Shown in pieces: positions 44,515-54,536 of a stretch of DNA of 64,000 nt (its first letter is position 1; each line of letters opens with the position of its first letter). Made by a program: the position numbers and the translations under genes. The notes under the pieces were generated by a model that was given only the letters and a program-made list of their open reading frames with translations, was not told the origin of the DNA and searched no databases. Source of the stretch: Catonia carolina (Eukaryota > Arthropoda > Insecta > Hemiptera > Achilidae); NCBI GenBank assembly GCA_035578175.1, contig JAQMRL010000002.1, positions 77,766,325 through 77,830,324 of the forward strand, read 5' to 3'.

Positions 44515-44773
44515 ATTTCTAAAAAAATTGCAAAAAAGTGTAAAATTGCAGGAATAAACAACTTTTTTAGGGTGGCTGCTTTGATAAAAATGTACTACGT
44601 GTTGGGTCCGCGAGTGGTACCAAACTTAAGTTCCAAGTTTCAACTTCGTACGGCTACGTTTTTCTTGAGATATTTTGTTTAATACACCTACACACTACAA
44701 TCGCTAAACAGACGTTTTTTGGGTTCAGAGGGCCTGAAGAAAACTTGATTGGAAAAATTTACACGTAAACAAA

Positions 44774-46281
44774 CCGGTTGTTTATAAATGAATAGCTTTT
44801 TGTATTTAACGCTCTATAATATTTAATACATTATACTTACAGTTATAAATGATACATCTAACAAAAATGCAACTTACGCAGTTTTGTTTTTTGGCAGTGC
44901 GCAATGTTTCCACCGCCAGTTATTGTATGATTGATTATGCAATCATACAATAATGTATGATTGCATATCATACATTATGTAATGTATAATATTTAATACA
45001 TTATACTTACAGTTCTGAATGGATACATCAAACAAAAGTGCAACTCACGCAGTTTTGTTTTTTGGCAGCAGTGCGCAATGTTTCCACCGTCAGCCATTGG
45101 AAAGCGCTAGTAGCAAAGATGGCGACTAAAGAACAGAAAGCGTTTTGTGTTTTATAGTTTGCAAAGATGGAATCGATAGTTTACTGTGCAACGTGCGTTC
45201 CGTATTAAGTTCAGTTGTGAACCTCCAGGTGATAATAACATCTGTAGCTGGTATCATCAGTTTGAACGTACTGGCTGCCTTTGCAAAGGGAAGAAAGAGT
45301 ACGGGACGACTAAGTGTTAGTGTGGAGAGCGTTGAGCGAGCGCGAGAGTCGTTCACGTGTAGCCCACAGAAATCTGTTCGGAAGACTAATCGTGAATTAG
45401 CAATTCCTGTAACGACTGTTTGGAAAGTTTTACGGAGACGCTTACAACTACGTCCTTATCGTTTGCAGTTGGTACAGGCTCTAAATCCTGCAGACTATGG
45501 TTTACGTGCCAACTTCGCTAACGAAATGTTGTTACATGAAGATTTTCTATATCATGTCGTCTTCAGTGATGAGTCGACCTTTCACTTTAGTGGACAAGTG
45601 AACACTCATAATGTGCTAATCTGGGGCTCAGAAAATCCTCATGCGATGGTACAAGTGCAACGAGACTCCTCTAAATTGAATGTTTTTTGTGCCATGTCCC
45701 GGCGGAAAGTTTATAAGCCTTTCTTTTTTGTTGAAGTAACTGTAACTGGTGCTTCTTACTTTGATACTCTACAGCTGTGGCTCTTCCCTCAGTTGGAAGA
45801 TGAAGAGCCAGAGAACTTCATTTTCCAGCAAGATGGTGCGCCACCTCACTGGCATAACGAAGTACACGATTGGCTGAACATCACTTTACCCGACCGTTGG
45901 ATTGGCTGCAAGGGGTGCAATGACAGGGCTCGTTTTCCATGGCCTCCATGGTCACCCGATCTGACGCCGTGTGATTTCTATCTTTGGGGTTTCATAAAGG
46001 ATCATGTGTATGTGCCTCCACTACCAGCTGACCTTGAATTAAGAATCAGGATTGAAGCAGCTGTTGCATCAATTACTCGAGAGACATTAAATAACGGAAG
46101 AACTCGCATATCGTCTTGACGTGTGTCGTGTGACAAATGGTGCGCACATTGAACACTTGTAGGCATTTATGTAAAACTGTTTGAGTTGCTCTTTTGTTTC
46201 ATGTATCATTTATAACTGTAAGTATAATGTATTAAATATTACAGAGCGTTAAAACCCCGCTATTCATTTGTAAACACCCGG
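44774..46281 (+). mobile_element. Mariner-superfamily transposon relic with duplicated 5' end
   Basis: TIR CCGGTTGTTTATAAATGAAT and inverse at 46261-46281, followed inward by TAATATTTAATACATTATAC on both sides. Just inside the left TIR, about 100 bp (44828-44926) is duplicated at 44984-45090. Single transposase pseudogene on plus. Confidence 0.8.
45119..46119 (+). pseudogene. DDxD transposase pseudogene (DUF4817-type N-terminus)
   Basis: The true start is the ATG at 45119 (MATKEQKAFCVL, then TAG). After the stop the protein continues FAKMESIV, shifts at an extra T near 45180, gives CSWYHQFERTGCLCKGK, and shifts again at a 4-base insertion near 45294 before STGRLSVSVESVERARES. The DDE domain follows in one frame: VVFSDESTFHFSG, FQQDGAPPHWH, WSPDLTPCDFYLWG. 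By my count 46 residues lie between the last two aspartates. The frame ends at 46119. A DUF4817-like HTH plus this domain is a common insect transposon protein. Confidence 0.8.
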
Positions 46282-46301
46282 TACTTTCGTTCCCTTTGTT
46301 A

Positions 46302-46669
46302 GCCATAACAGACCGGTGGAGTGTCAAATTATTTGTTCTCGATCTGCTAGTTGCAGGGCTACAGAAAATAGTTTGCTCTCTTATCACATGGATTAGCCAG
46401 TTATGACAGAAGCATTTAACAAGAGAAGAAGTAGAGGTGTAAAAGACATGAGTCACAGTTATCTATTTCATTATACAGTTGGACCCTGTGGTGAATGAAG
46501 TGAAGGTGTCATTTGCAGGGTGGAAAGTAGATGCTTTTCAGAGGGCCTGGCCTGCCGATAAGAATAGTTTTCCATTCAGTGAGGAAGGCAAGTTGTAACC
46601 TTGTATTACTTAGTAAAGTTTTTAGAGGTTCAAAACAGCCTTTCAGCTGATTACCCAACCAACAACATA
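46302..46669 (+). mobile_element. SINE-C, diverged copy
   Basis: Starts CCATAACAGACCGGTGGAG and ends near CCCAACCAACAAC. More substitutions than other copies, hence older. Confidence 0.75.
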
Positions 46670-46675
46670 CAGGCT

Positions 46676-46715
46676 ATAGTCACTTGAGTCCCCCATTGAG
46701 TTTGCCCTTGTAAAT
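46676..46715. mobile_element. Fragment of repeat family U terminus
   Basis: AGTCACTTGAGT and GTTTGCCCTTGT match the inverted end of U (2345-2375 and 62480-62510). Confidence 0.5.
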
Positions 46716-46719
46716 TTTT

Positions 46720-47350
46720 ACTTTCTCTTGTTCTTTGTTTATGAATGTATTAGTAGAGGAAAGTATTGCTTTCATGTAGCTTTTTCCAAATCGAGTTTAA
46801 TTAAATCCAAACCATCCACTGGGAGTTTAAATCCAAACTCGTTTTGGATTTTTTCAGGTTCAGGGGGCCTCCCTGAACCCAAAAAACGTTTTTTAAGAGC
46901 TATTGGTTTATGTATGTGAAGAAAATTTCTCAAGAAAGGAATAGGTGTACTAAGTTGAAACTTAAAATTTAAGTTAGACCTCTAGGGGATCAATAAATTA
47001 TCAATTAGCTATTCTGTATTTTTTTCATTAAAATTGGTAAAAATGAGATTTTTTTTATCGAGGCTTTGGTGTGCATTTTACACAACAGAAATTTACTTAA
47101 AGTTGTAGAAAATAAAAAAATTACAACTTTTATTTAAACATTTTCTTCTAGAAACTTAGTTTAGTGTCAATTAGGATTTTCGGTATTTTTGAGTCGAACA
47201 GAGTCCGAAGTCTTAAAAAATCGAATTTTTTTTACAGATTTTGATGAAAAAAATAAAATTCAATAATTACTGCTAAACTAAGCGTTGTCCAAAAAAGAGT
47301 TGTAGGTTTTTAAATGTCCTACAACTTTGATTATATTAAACACTTTTTGT
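46720..47350 (+). mobile_element. Diverged HEL-A copy
   Basis: Starts ACTTTCTCTTGTTC, keeps GGTTCAGGGGGCC and later blocks. Includes a local duplication of 'aaatccaaac' near 46805-46840. Confidence 0.6.
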
Positions 47351-47630
47351 TTTAATTTATTTATTTAACGTCGCATCAACTACAACGTTAATTAGCGACG
47401 ACGTTGGTGTGTAACTATTGTACAATGGAGGATGAAATGATTTTTTGTAACGTATGAAAATATGCCGTGCCCGAGTGGGATACGAACCCAGGACCGCAAG
47501 CACGGCATATTTTCATACGTTACAAAAAATCATTTCATCCTCCATTGTACAATAGTTGCACCCCAACATCGTCGCTAATTAACGTTGTAGTGATGCGACG
47601 TTAAAAAAATGAATTAAAAAAAAATTGCAC
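47350..47630. mobile_element. Head-to-head dimer of SINE S2 (palindrome)
   Basis: A reverse S2 copy (47350-47497) meets a forward S2 copy (47498-47630) near CCGCAAGCACGGC. Each keeps TTTTCATACGTTACAAAAAA and the body, but the A-box half of the tRNA head is lost at the junction. The result is a palindrome of about 270 bp. Confidence 0.8.
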
Positions 47631-47850
47631 TTTTGCATTAAAATGGATATTAAGGGTGCAATCTTGAAAAAACATTTTTTTCTGCTAGAGCACAAGAATT
47701 TCAGCCTGCCCCAAGAATTTCAGCAGACAGCACTTACCTGATCTCGTAGAGCACAAAAAATGTAGTTAATGAGGCGAGTTTTTAAAAAATCGTTGAAGCG
47801 GTTTTTGGGAAAATCGGAAAAAAGTACAACATAATAGCTACGCCCGTGTC
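47631..47850 (-). mobile_element. HEL-A piece, reverse
   Basis: HEL-A blocks inverted (for example TCTCGTAGAGCACAAAAAA). The rest of the copy continues at 49083-49750 beyond other insertions. Confidence 0.5.
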
Positions 47851-48267
47851 ACACCTGGGCTGAATAACCGTTACCAGCAAGGGGAAAGAAAGGAGTAGAG
47901 GTATTTTATGACTTCACATTGGCTCTGCCGCCCCCCCTCCGCTACTAACACATTCCGCCAAAAAGTTTAAGGCGGAGTGCACACCTATGCGATACGATAC
48001 GTAAGATACGATATTTATCTTATGCGATAAATGTCTGCTTGCTCAACATAATACAAAACACATTGCTGGTGAAAACTTGCCGCACACCAGTGATGCAGCG
48101 AAATTTATCGTAAGATATTTGTAGCGTACGATATGTTCGGCTTGTCTTATGCGATAAATATCTTAATACATTAGTTGCCCTGACACCACTATTGTTAAAA
48201 CAATATACTATCGCGTAGTATTCTTATTTTCATTGTTAAAAATTTGTTTTAATTATATTACAACAAT

Positions 48268-48350
48268 ATGAAGGACGATCCGGTTTTTATGATATTCTTT
48301 GTAAATGAGGTACTAAAATATCCGTGTATATGGAATTACCAATTAAAGGT
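48268..48350 (+). pseudogene. MADF-type protein first exon (Harbinger)
   Basis: Starts MKDDPVFMIFFVNEVLKYPC, then IWNYQLK, and runs into GTAAAA, which may be a genuine splice donor. In copy 1 the frame continues KNYS. Confidence 0.6.
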
Positions 48351-48374
48351 AAAATAAAACAAAATTCTCAGGTC

Positions 48375-48563
48375 TCATTCTGTATGTCTCCGTGAATTTA
48401 TCTTCATGCAGCGATATAGTTCTTTATGTACAATAGCTGAGCTGTGATATGCATTGTGTAAATTATATGGATGAACCCAAAACCTTCTTTTTATCCTTCC
48501 GTTTCGCCTTCTACGGAAATACCAACGGGAGATTACAACATCCTCTTCGCTTGAAGAACTCAT
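48375..48563 (-). pseudogene. Harbinger transposase N-terminus
   Basis: 62-residue minus frame: MSSSSEEDVVISRWYFRRRR, then IKRRFWVHPYNLHNAYHSS. Matches the HARBI1-like start (acidic serine-rich, arginine run, WVHP). The DDE nuclease is lost by deletion. It keeps W where copy 1 has a stop. Confidence 0.7.
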
Positions 48564-48694
48564 TATATACTGAGGAAATTAGTAAGATTATATTGTACAA
48601 ATAAAATCGTATCACTCTGGTGTGCATTCATGTAAGATATACGATAAATATCGTATCTTACGTATCGTATCGCATAGGTGTGCACTCCGCCTAA

Positions 48695-48855
48695 CACTAA
48701 CAAAAGAAAAGCATGAGTGCAATAATTTGCGCACGTGCGTGTGTTCTCTGGTGTGCGTATTGCTTTTTTCTATTCTTGGAAATAGATAGAGAGAGAAAGA
48801 GAGAGAGAGAGAGCGTGGAGGAGGACAAAGAGCGGTGTACGGAAGGGTACAGTAT
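48695..48855. other. Anonymous sequence with GA-rich run
   Basis: Contains a purine run (GA)n at about 48786-48815. No gene. Confidence 0.4.
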
Positions 48856-48979
48856 TCAGATGAAGTAAAGTCCGCTAGCCGTGGGAATGAGAGAAGGCAT
48901 AACGTTCTCACTCGCACAACGTAGTTATGCCATATATCTCCCTCTTACTCGCTCGGCTAAGGGACTTTAGTTTGTCTGA
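48856..48979. mobile_element. MITE related to 21700-21973
   Basis: 124 bp. TIRs TCAGATGAAGTAAAGTCC and inverse GGGACTTTAGTTTGTCTGA, with inner CTCGGCTA-type block and GGCATAAC/GTTATGCC. About half the length of copy 1. Confidence 0.65.
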
Positions 48980-49116
48980 TACGTATACATGGAGTTGTGA
49001 TAAATGTTTTTGTTGATGGTAGTACAGTACAGCTATGACGTTGCACATCCCGGTTGTTATCTGTACTCGAGTAAACTACTACTCCGATGAAAATATTCGT
49101 GTCGGGTCCTCTAGTG

Positions 49117-49603
49117 CAGTGTTTCCCAAACTTTTTAACCTCGCGGCGGCTCCCTTGTGATTTTTTAAGGTTACGGCGGCGCCCCTCTACCTTGCTCAGT
49201 GGCGGCTGGTGAGGTATTTCGTTGGGGGTTCACACCTTCCAGGGGGTGTGGGCTAGGGGGTATGGAATTTTTGAAAATTGAACGTTCAAAAACAGCATTT
49301 TAATCAGTTCGAAACAAAAATTCAAGCTTCAAATAATATGTATTTTCTAGGAAAAACTGCTATTTTATAAGCTCTTGGCGGATTTGAAGAATATTATAAT
49401 TTATAAAAACTATATTATAATTATTATAAAGACAAGTTGGCAGAGGAGAGTAAATATATTCGAAAAACCACAGGCAAGTTTTATATATGAAATTTTAATA
49501 TGATGTCTTATAAATAATTACAATTCAAACAAAAAATTATTTCATATACATTTTTAAATCCGTTGCCTGCGGGGCGCCGCGGCGCACACTTTGGGAAACA
49601 CAG
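49117..49603. mobile_element. hAT-type non-autonomous element
   Basis: 487 bp. TIRs CAGTGTTTCCCAAAC and inverse CTTTGGGAAACACAG, with an exact 8-bp target-site duplication CTCTAGTG at 49109-49116 and 49604-49611, as for hAT. It lies within a reverse HEL-A copy. A second hAT-like tip, CAGTGGCGGCTGGTGAGG, starts at 49198 without a partner and may be the remnant of another element. Confidence 0.9.
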
Positions 49604-49751
49604 CTCTAGTGGTACCTAACTTAAGTTCCAAGTTTCAACTTCGTACAATAATATTCCGTTCTCGAGTTATTTTGATCACACACACAAATCAATCGCTAAA
49701 AAGTTTTTTTTTTGGGTTCAGGGGGTGTGAAAACGTGTATATCCGGTATTT

Positions 49752-49880
49752 TTAAGTCGAACAGAGTGTGATTTTCATTTTGCGTTATCGCCCATGATTA
49801 AAATTAGGTTATGTTTTCCGTACTTTACTTATTATTTACATTGGCAAGAAAAAGGCGTGTGTTTCACACTAATTTCTTTT
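49752..49880 (+). mobile_element. HEL-A 3'-end fragment
   Basis: From TTTTAAGTCGAACAGAGTG to GTGTTTCACAC. It is in direct junction with the end of a reverse copy. Confidence 0.55.
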
Positions 49881-49893
49881 ATAAAAAAAAAAA

Positions 49894-50686
49894 TCTGATG
49901 TGAATCTCTCACAGAACTTTCTCTTGCCGATGCAAATAATAAACAATATAATATAACATTAGAAATAAACAAAAAAAAACTAACCTCAATAAACATAACC
50001 TGTTTGACTTAAAAATACTGAAAATCACTCTTTCACGCAAAACTACGCTCTGTAGGTCTTTTAATTTCCTATAATTTTGATTTTTCGCACGTTTTCGTGA
50101 GAAAAAACAGAAAATCGCTAATTACCGCTAAACTAAGCGTTATATATTAAAAATGTTTGAAATAAAAGTTATAGGTTTTTAAATTTTCAACAACTTTTAT
50201 TGTATACATTTTTCCGTTAAAATTCATATTAATGTTAAAGTCGCAATCTTAAAAAAACTACTCTTACGAGAAAACAGCCTTACAATAATTTCAGCAGACA
50301 TGGCGCCTACCCTATCTTGTAGAGCATATTATATAATTTAGTTAATAAGGCGATTTTTAAAAAAATTGTAGGAGCCGTTTCTGAGAAAATCGCAAAAAGT
50401 GAAAAATGACACGAATAACGACTACTTCCGGTTGACCGATTTTGATGAAAATGTTCATGTCGGGTCCGGTAGTGGTGTCTTACTTACGAGTAATTTTCAA
50501 GTTCGTACGATGTTCCGTTGTTGAGTTATTCTGTTCACACACACACACACACAGACCAATCGCTTAAAACATGCTTTTTGGGTTCAGGGGGTCTAAAACG
50601 TGTAGATCCGGTGAAAACTCGATTTCTTAAAATCGACATGAAAACAATACTTTCCTTCCTATCTATTCATATAGGCAAGAGAAAGT
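49894..50686 (-). mobile_element. HEL-A copy, reverse
   Basis: Both ends present (TCTGATGTGAATCTCTCAC and GGCAAGAGAAAGT). Some 100 bp are deleted near 50075. Confidence 0.75.
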
Positions 50687-50720
50687 AAAAATTGAACCTA
50701 AAATTTACTTTATTAGTATT

Positions 50721-51118
50721 GTTGTTCTTTAGGTCAACAGCCTGTAGAGGCTGGTTTGAACCTCTAGAGGTTTTACTAAGTAAAAACGAGGAGTAAGGTG
50801 GTTTACCATTGCCTTCCTCACTGAGTTGAAAGAGTACGCTTATCAGCATGCCAGGCCCTCCGAAAAGCACTCACTTTCCACCCTGCAAATGACACCTTCA
50901 CTTCATTCACCACAGGGTCTGGCTGCATAGTGAAATTCATTACTCTCAGAGGAGATAACTCTGACTAGTGTCTTTTACACCTCTACCTGTTCTGTTCTTA
51001 AATAGTTCAGTCATATAAGTGGCTGGTTATGTGATAAGAAACAGAACTATTTTTTTTAGCCCTGGACCAAACAGATAGAGTGCAATTAAAATAACACTCC
51101 ACCTGCCCGTTTTGGGCA
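50721..51118 (-). mobile_element. SINE-C, full length, reverse
   Basis: Target-site duplication TTTATTAGTATT at 50709-50720 and 51119-51130. Confidence 0.9.
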
Positions 51119-51420
51119 TTTATTAGTATTACTAAACAGGTATATACAGAATATCAGTGTATAAGTTACATACCACTACCGGACCCGATACGAACATTTT
51201 CATCAAAATCGGTCCATTAGAAGTAGCAGTTTATTCGTGTAATTTTTCATTTTTTTGCGATTTTCTCAAAGACTGGTCCTACGATTTCTTTTAAAATCGT
51301 CTGGTTTATTAAATTGTTTATGCTCTACAAGATAGGCTAGGCGCCATGTTTACTGAAATTCTTGGTAAGGCTGTTTTCACGTAAAAAATTTGTTTTTTTA
51401 AGATTGCGGCTTTAATATGC

Positions 51421-51580
51421 TTTTTTTTTTTTTTTTTGAGTGATGATGCTACATAAGCCTTGGGCTTGTGCGTAGGTAATGATATGTGGTGATTTACAGA
51501 TGAAAAAAATGCCAGACCTGACCGGGAATCAAACCCGGGACCCCGGCATAGTAGCCAGTTGCGCTGACCACTACCATTTC
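51421..51580 (-). mobile_element. tRNA-derived SINE, family S4
   Basis: T-run at left (inverted A-tail). The minus strand has a tRNA head with GGTAGTGGTCAGCGCAACTG and B box GGGTTTGATTCCC. Single copy here. Confidence 0.8.
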
Positions 51581-51940
51581 AGCGCAAAAATGTCTAAATA
51601 ACAAAAATATTAGAGAATTTAAAATCCCACAACTTTTATTTGCAACTTTTTTTTGTATAACACTTAGTTTATCTGTGATTAGCGATTTTCCGTTTTTTTC
51701 TCACGAAATAAAAACTTAAAAAACGTAAAAAACTATTTTTTAAGATTTCAGCCTTTTATGCATTTTACGACAAAAAAGTAAAATCAAATTTATAGGAAAT
51801 TAGAAGATCTACAACTTTTAGTTAGAGCAATTTTCGCTACAGAGCCTAGTTAAGCGTGAAAGAGTGATTTTCCGTATTTTTAAGCTATACTGCGGTTGAT
51901 TTTCATTTTGCGTCTTTTACTCATGATTAAAATAAGGTTG

Positions 51941-52240
51941 ACCCACCAGGTTGGTCTAGAGGTAAAGTCGTCGCCAAAATCAGCTGTTTAACAGCTGATT
52001 TTCGGAGACGAAGGTTCCTGGTTCAAATCCTAGTAGTTAATTTTATACGGATTTGAATGCTAGACAGTGGTTACCAGTGTACTTTGATGGTTGGGGTTTA
52101 ATTAACCATACTGTCTCAGGATGGTCGGCCTGAGTCTGTACAAGACTACACGTCATACACATCATCCTCATCTCATTGGGTCATGGGGTTGCTTATTGTT
52201 CAGAATTGAACATATTGCAACGTACACATATTAGGAATGT
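51941..52240 (+). mobile_element. tRNA-derived SINE S3 copy
   Basis: Same family as 594-921, with B box GGTTCAAATCC near 52019 and AATCAGCTGTT palindrome. Inserted in HEL-A. Confidence 0.85.
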
Positions 52241-52480
52241 TTTTTGGGGTTATGTTTCTTTGTTGTATTTCTAATGTTTTATGACGAATGTTACGTTATA
52301 TGGTTAATTATTTGCATTGGCAAGAGAAAGTCGTGTGAGTGTTTCACACCGGATTTTTTTTTGTCTTGAAATTCTGTTTAAAATGAGTTAGCCACATGTC
52401 CCGTTTACAAAAAAAATGTTTTTATGTACGGTAATAATTATTATGTTGGAATAATTTTGATTTTTATGGTGTTTTTACAG

Positions 52481-52540
52481 GTATCGAAAAGGAAAAGAAC
52501 GAGCCTTCTTTGTTCTAAGAAAAATAAATTAGTAAAACAT
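52481..52540 (+). CDS. Candidate terminal exon of a host gene (weak)
   Basis: A good acceptor (TTTTTACAG ending at 52480) precedes a short open stretch. One phase reads YRKGKERAFFVLRKIN and stops at about 52530, another is a basic VSKRKRTSLLCSKKN ending at about 52544. A canonical AATAAA follows at about 52566. No upstream exon is found, so phase and reality are undecided. Confidence 0.25.
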
Positions 52541-52589
52541 GTATGAATCTGTTTTATAAAAAGTCAATAAAAATGTGTAGTGACAGTAA

Positions 52590-52815
52590 TTTGTTTTATT
52601 TTTATTAATTAAATGATCACTTTTTAACAATCCCGAAAATTCCTTTTAAAAAATCCTCAATACGTCTGCAGTTTGCTTCTCTGTTATAAATAAAAAGGTA
52701 AAAAGCAAGCAGTTGATGAGATTTAAGGTAATTCACGTTTTAAAAAACTTGTATAAATAAAAAATTACTGTACTTTATCATTCTCGTAAATGAAAATAAA
52801 GAAAGAAATAGATGA
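52590..52815. other. Anonymous AT-rich sequence
   Basis: No supported feature. Confidence 0.4.
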
Positions 52816-53045
52816 ATGAGTTTGCGGGAAATGTGTAGTGGTTTGCCGTCACATTGTAAAGATTAATTTGATACCAGGATAGCATAATATTAGTGGAGGT
52901 TAGATCGTTTAAGAAGAAAGTACATAGTATGCGTTTGCGGGAAATACGTACTGGCTTGCTGGCATTGTAAAGATTAATTCGATACCAGGATAGCATAATA
53001 TTAGTGGAGGTTAGATCGTTTAAGAAGCAAGTACAAGGTGTACAT
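52816..53045. repeat. Two-unit tandem duplication (about 113 bp)
   Basis: Units at about 52816-52930 and 52931-53045 share GTTTGCGGGAAAT, GATACCAGGATAGCATAATA and TTAGATCGTTTAAGAAG. Confidence 0.85.
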
Positions 53046-53100
53046 AGTATGTATAACTAAAATATTGAAGGCAGTTTCAATTTGTGAATGAGTTCTGTAG

Positions 53101-53375
53101 CGACCACTTTTATTTCCTACTCTCCTGGTAGTATAGAAAATGACACTACTTAGTCCCTGCAGTTTGTTTCTTGATCGGCATTATCAAATATTATGACGTA
53201 ACGTTCGTAGTCTTCATTAACCTTATATTATTAATGAAACAGTATTAACCACTACTTTTATTTCCTACTCTCCTGGTAGTTTTTAAAATTGGTACACCTA
53301 GCCCCTGTTGCCGATCGGCATAATATTTTTAAACTATGACGTGACATTCGTAGTCAGTCAATTCTACATTATCAG
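53101..53375. repeat. Second two-unit direct duplication (about 140 bp)
   Basis: ACTTTTATTTCCTACTCTCC, the 'gatcggca' block and TATGACGTRACRTTCGTAGT occur at 53106-53210 and again at 53255-53360. Divergence exceeds that of the preceding duplication, so it is older. Confidence 0.75.
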
Positions 53376-53805
53376 TAAATTTTAATCATTAAGAGTAAAT
53401 TTTAATTATTTTCATGATTTTATAAGTTTATATACTTCATCACTATATTTTAACAAAAGTATTTTAATAGTTTTTTTTTGTGAATTAGAGACTTTCGTAT
53501 CTAGTGTAACTTACCAACTCAAAGCAACCTTTACTTAAATTTTTTCTTTTCATTTTATGACCACAAAGGATCACTTTAGTCTCTTTGGTTAGTTCTTTTT
53601 CTTCGGCAGTTTATTTCCTTTTTTTCCTTTTTAAATTTTATTATAATTTATATTATAATTAGTTTATAATTTTAAATATTTAATTATCAATAATTCTCTT
53701 ATTGATAATATAGAATATTACTCGAGTATAACATAATTTTGTTAAACATTTTTCTGTTTAACGCTTTCGAACAACTCAAAAAAACATGTCTTTAACATCT
53801 AACAC
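53376..53805. other. AT-rich sequence without gene
   Basis: No supported feature. Confidence 0.4.
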
Positions 53806-53958
53806 ATGGCTAGAAACATTTTGAATAAACTAAATATTTCTAATGTTGATGACTTTATAGATTTTGATGTTCTAAGCAACAGTGAGCATCTGGCATTCCT
53901 GACCGTCAATATTCATCAACAATGGTTTAACAACCAGAGTAAAAAATTTTTAAAATGA
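53806..53958 (+). CDS. Small ORF, unrecognised
   Basis: 50 codons: MARNILNKLNISNVDDFIDF ... LAFLTVNIHQQWF ... KKFLK. A second frame just upstream (MSLTSNTWLETF at 53785) would join it by a one-base shift. AATAAA follows at about 53983. Composition looks protein-like (mixed hydrophobic and acidic), but I recognise no family. It could be a frameshifted gene relic. Confidence 0.25.
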   Translation: MARNILNKLNISNVDDFIDFDVLSNSEHLAFLTVNIHQQWFNNQSKKFLK

Positions 53959-54133
53959 TCAAGAAATACAAAAATGGTAGAAATTTAATAAAGACACAAC
54001 ACTTAAAATCTAAAATACATTTATTGTTTCATTAACATTTATTTATACATAATAATATTGTTTAAAAAAGACTGTCAACACATTTGTATACATAAAAAAA
54101 TTTCTCCTGTTCTAAAGTCAGATCTAAATTTAT

Positions 54134-54532
54134 TATAGGAGGCATTCCGGACCAGAAGGGCGAACTCAACATAGGGTCATTTTTTGTTTTGTTTTATTTG
54201 GCATCTTTGGGTTACAAACTTCAATGTTATAGGTATATTTTGTTGAGTTTGCCTTTTAAATTATATGAAAAGAGAAGTAGAAAAAAATCAGGGAGTTTAC
54301 TTTGAACGATAGTTGCGCGGACCAGAAGGGCGAACTCAACAGGAAGATGTGAGTCTTGTCACCTCTACGCTACTGATCCCACCCCACTTCTACACTTTCC
54401 CCTTCCTATCACAATGCATCATACACTCTGCAATTTTTATTGAGTTCGCCCTTGGATCAAAAAGTTTAATTTGCGTTTTTCTCAAAACTACCCTTTGTTG
54501 AGTTCGCCCTTCTGGTCCGCAACGCCTCATAT
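54134..54532. mobile_element. TIR element X with repeated internal motif
   Basis: Ends TATAGGAGGCATTCCGGACC and inverse GGTCCGCAACGCCTCATATA. The motif AAGGGCGAACTCAACA of the TIR also occurs inside, at 54327 (direct) and in inverted, partly diverged form at 54240 and 54438, giving five occurrences in 400 bp. No coding frame. Confidence 0.75.
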
Positions 54533-54536
54533 AGTC

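Larger units (their letters stand above)
43239..44765 (-). mobile_element. Diverged HEL-A copy, reverse, split by element M
   Basis: HEL-A motifs in reverse order at 43250-43530 and 44515-44765 (for example TTTTTTGGGTTCAGAGGGCC at 44717). Element M occupies the gap. Confidence 0.6.
47971..48691. mobile_element. PIF/Harbinger relic, copy 2
   Basis: TIR GGCGGAGTGCACACCTATG, TSD TAA at 47968-47970 and 48692-48694. Same organisation as 18453-19263 but with a different internal deletion. Confidence 0.85.
51158..52353 (+). mobile_element. HEL-A copy with two SINE insertions
   Basis: 5'-truncated (starts at ACATACCACTACCGGACCC). Interrupted by SINE S4 (51421-51580) and S3 (51941-52240). Ends TTTCACACCGGA. 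Confidence 0.7.

Noticed and set aside
45145..45290. First 49 codons of the frame starting at 45145 as the transposase N-terminus
   Set aside because: That start is a TTG in the wrong phase. The family N-terminus (MATKEQKAF..., WYHQFERTG) is found in the other frames from 45119, joined by two indels.
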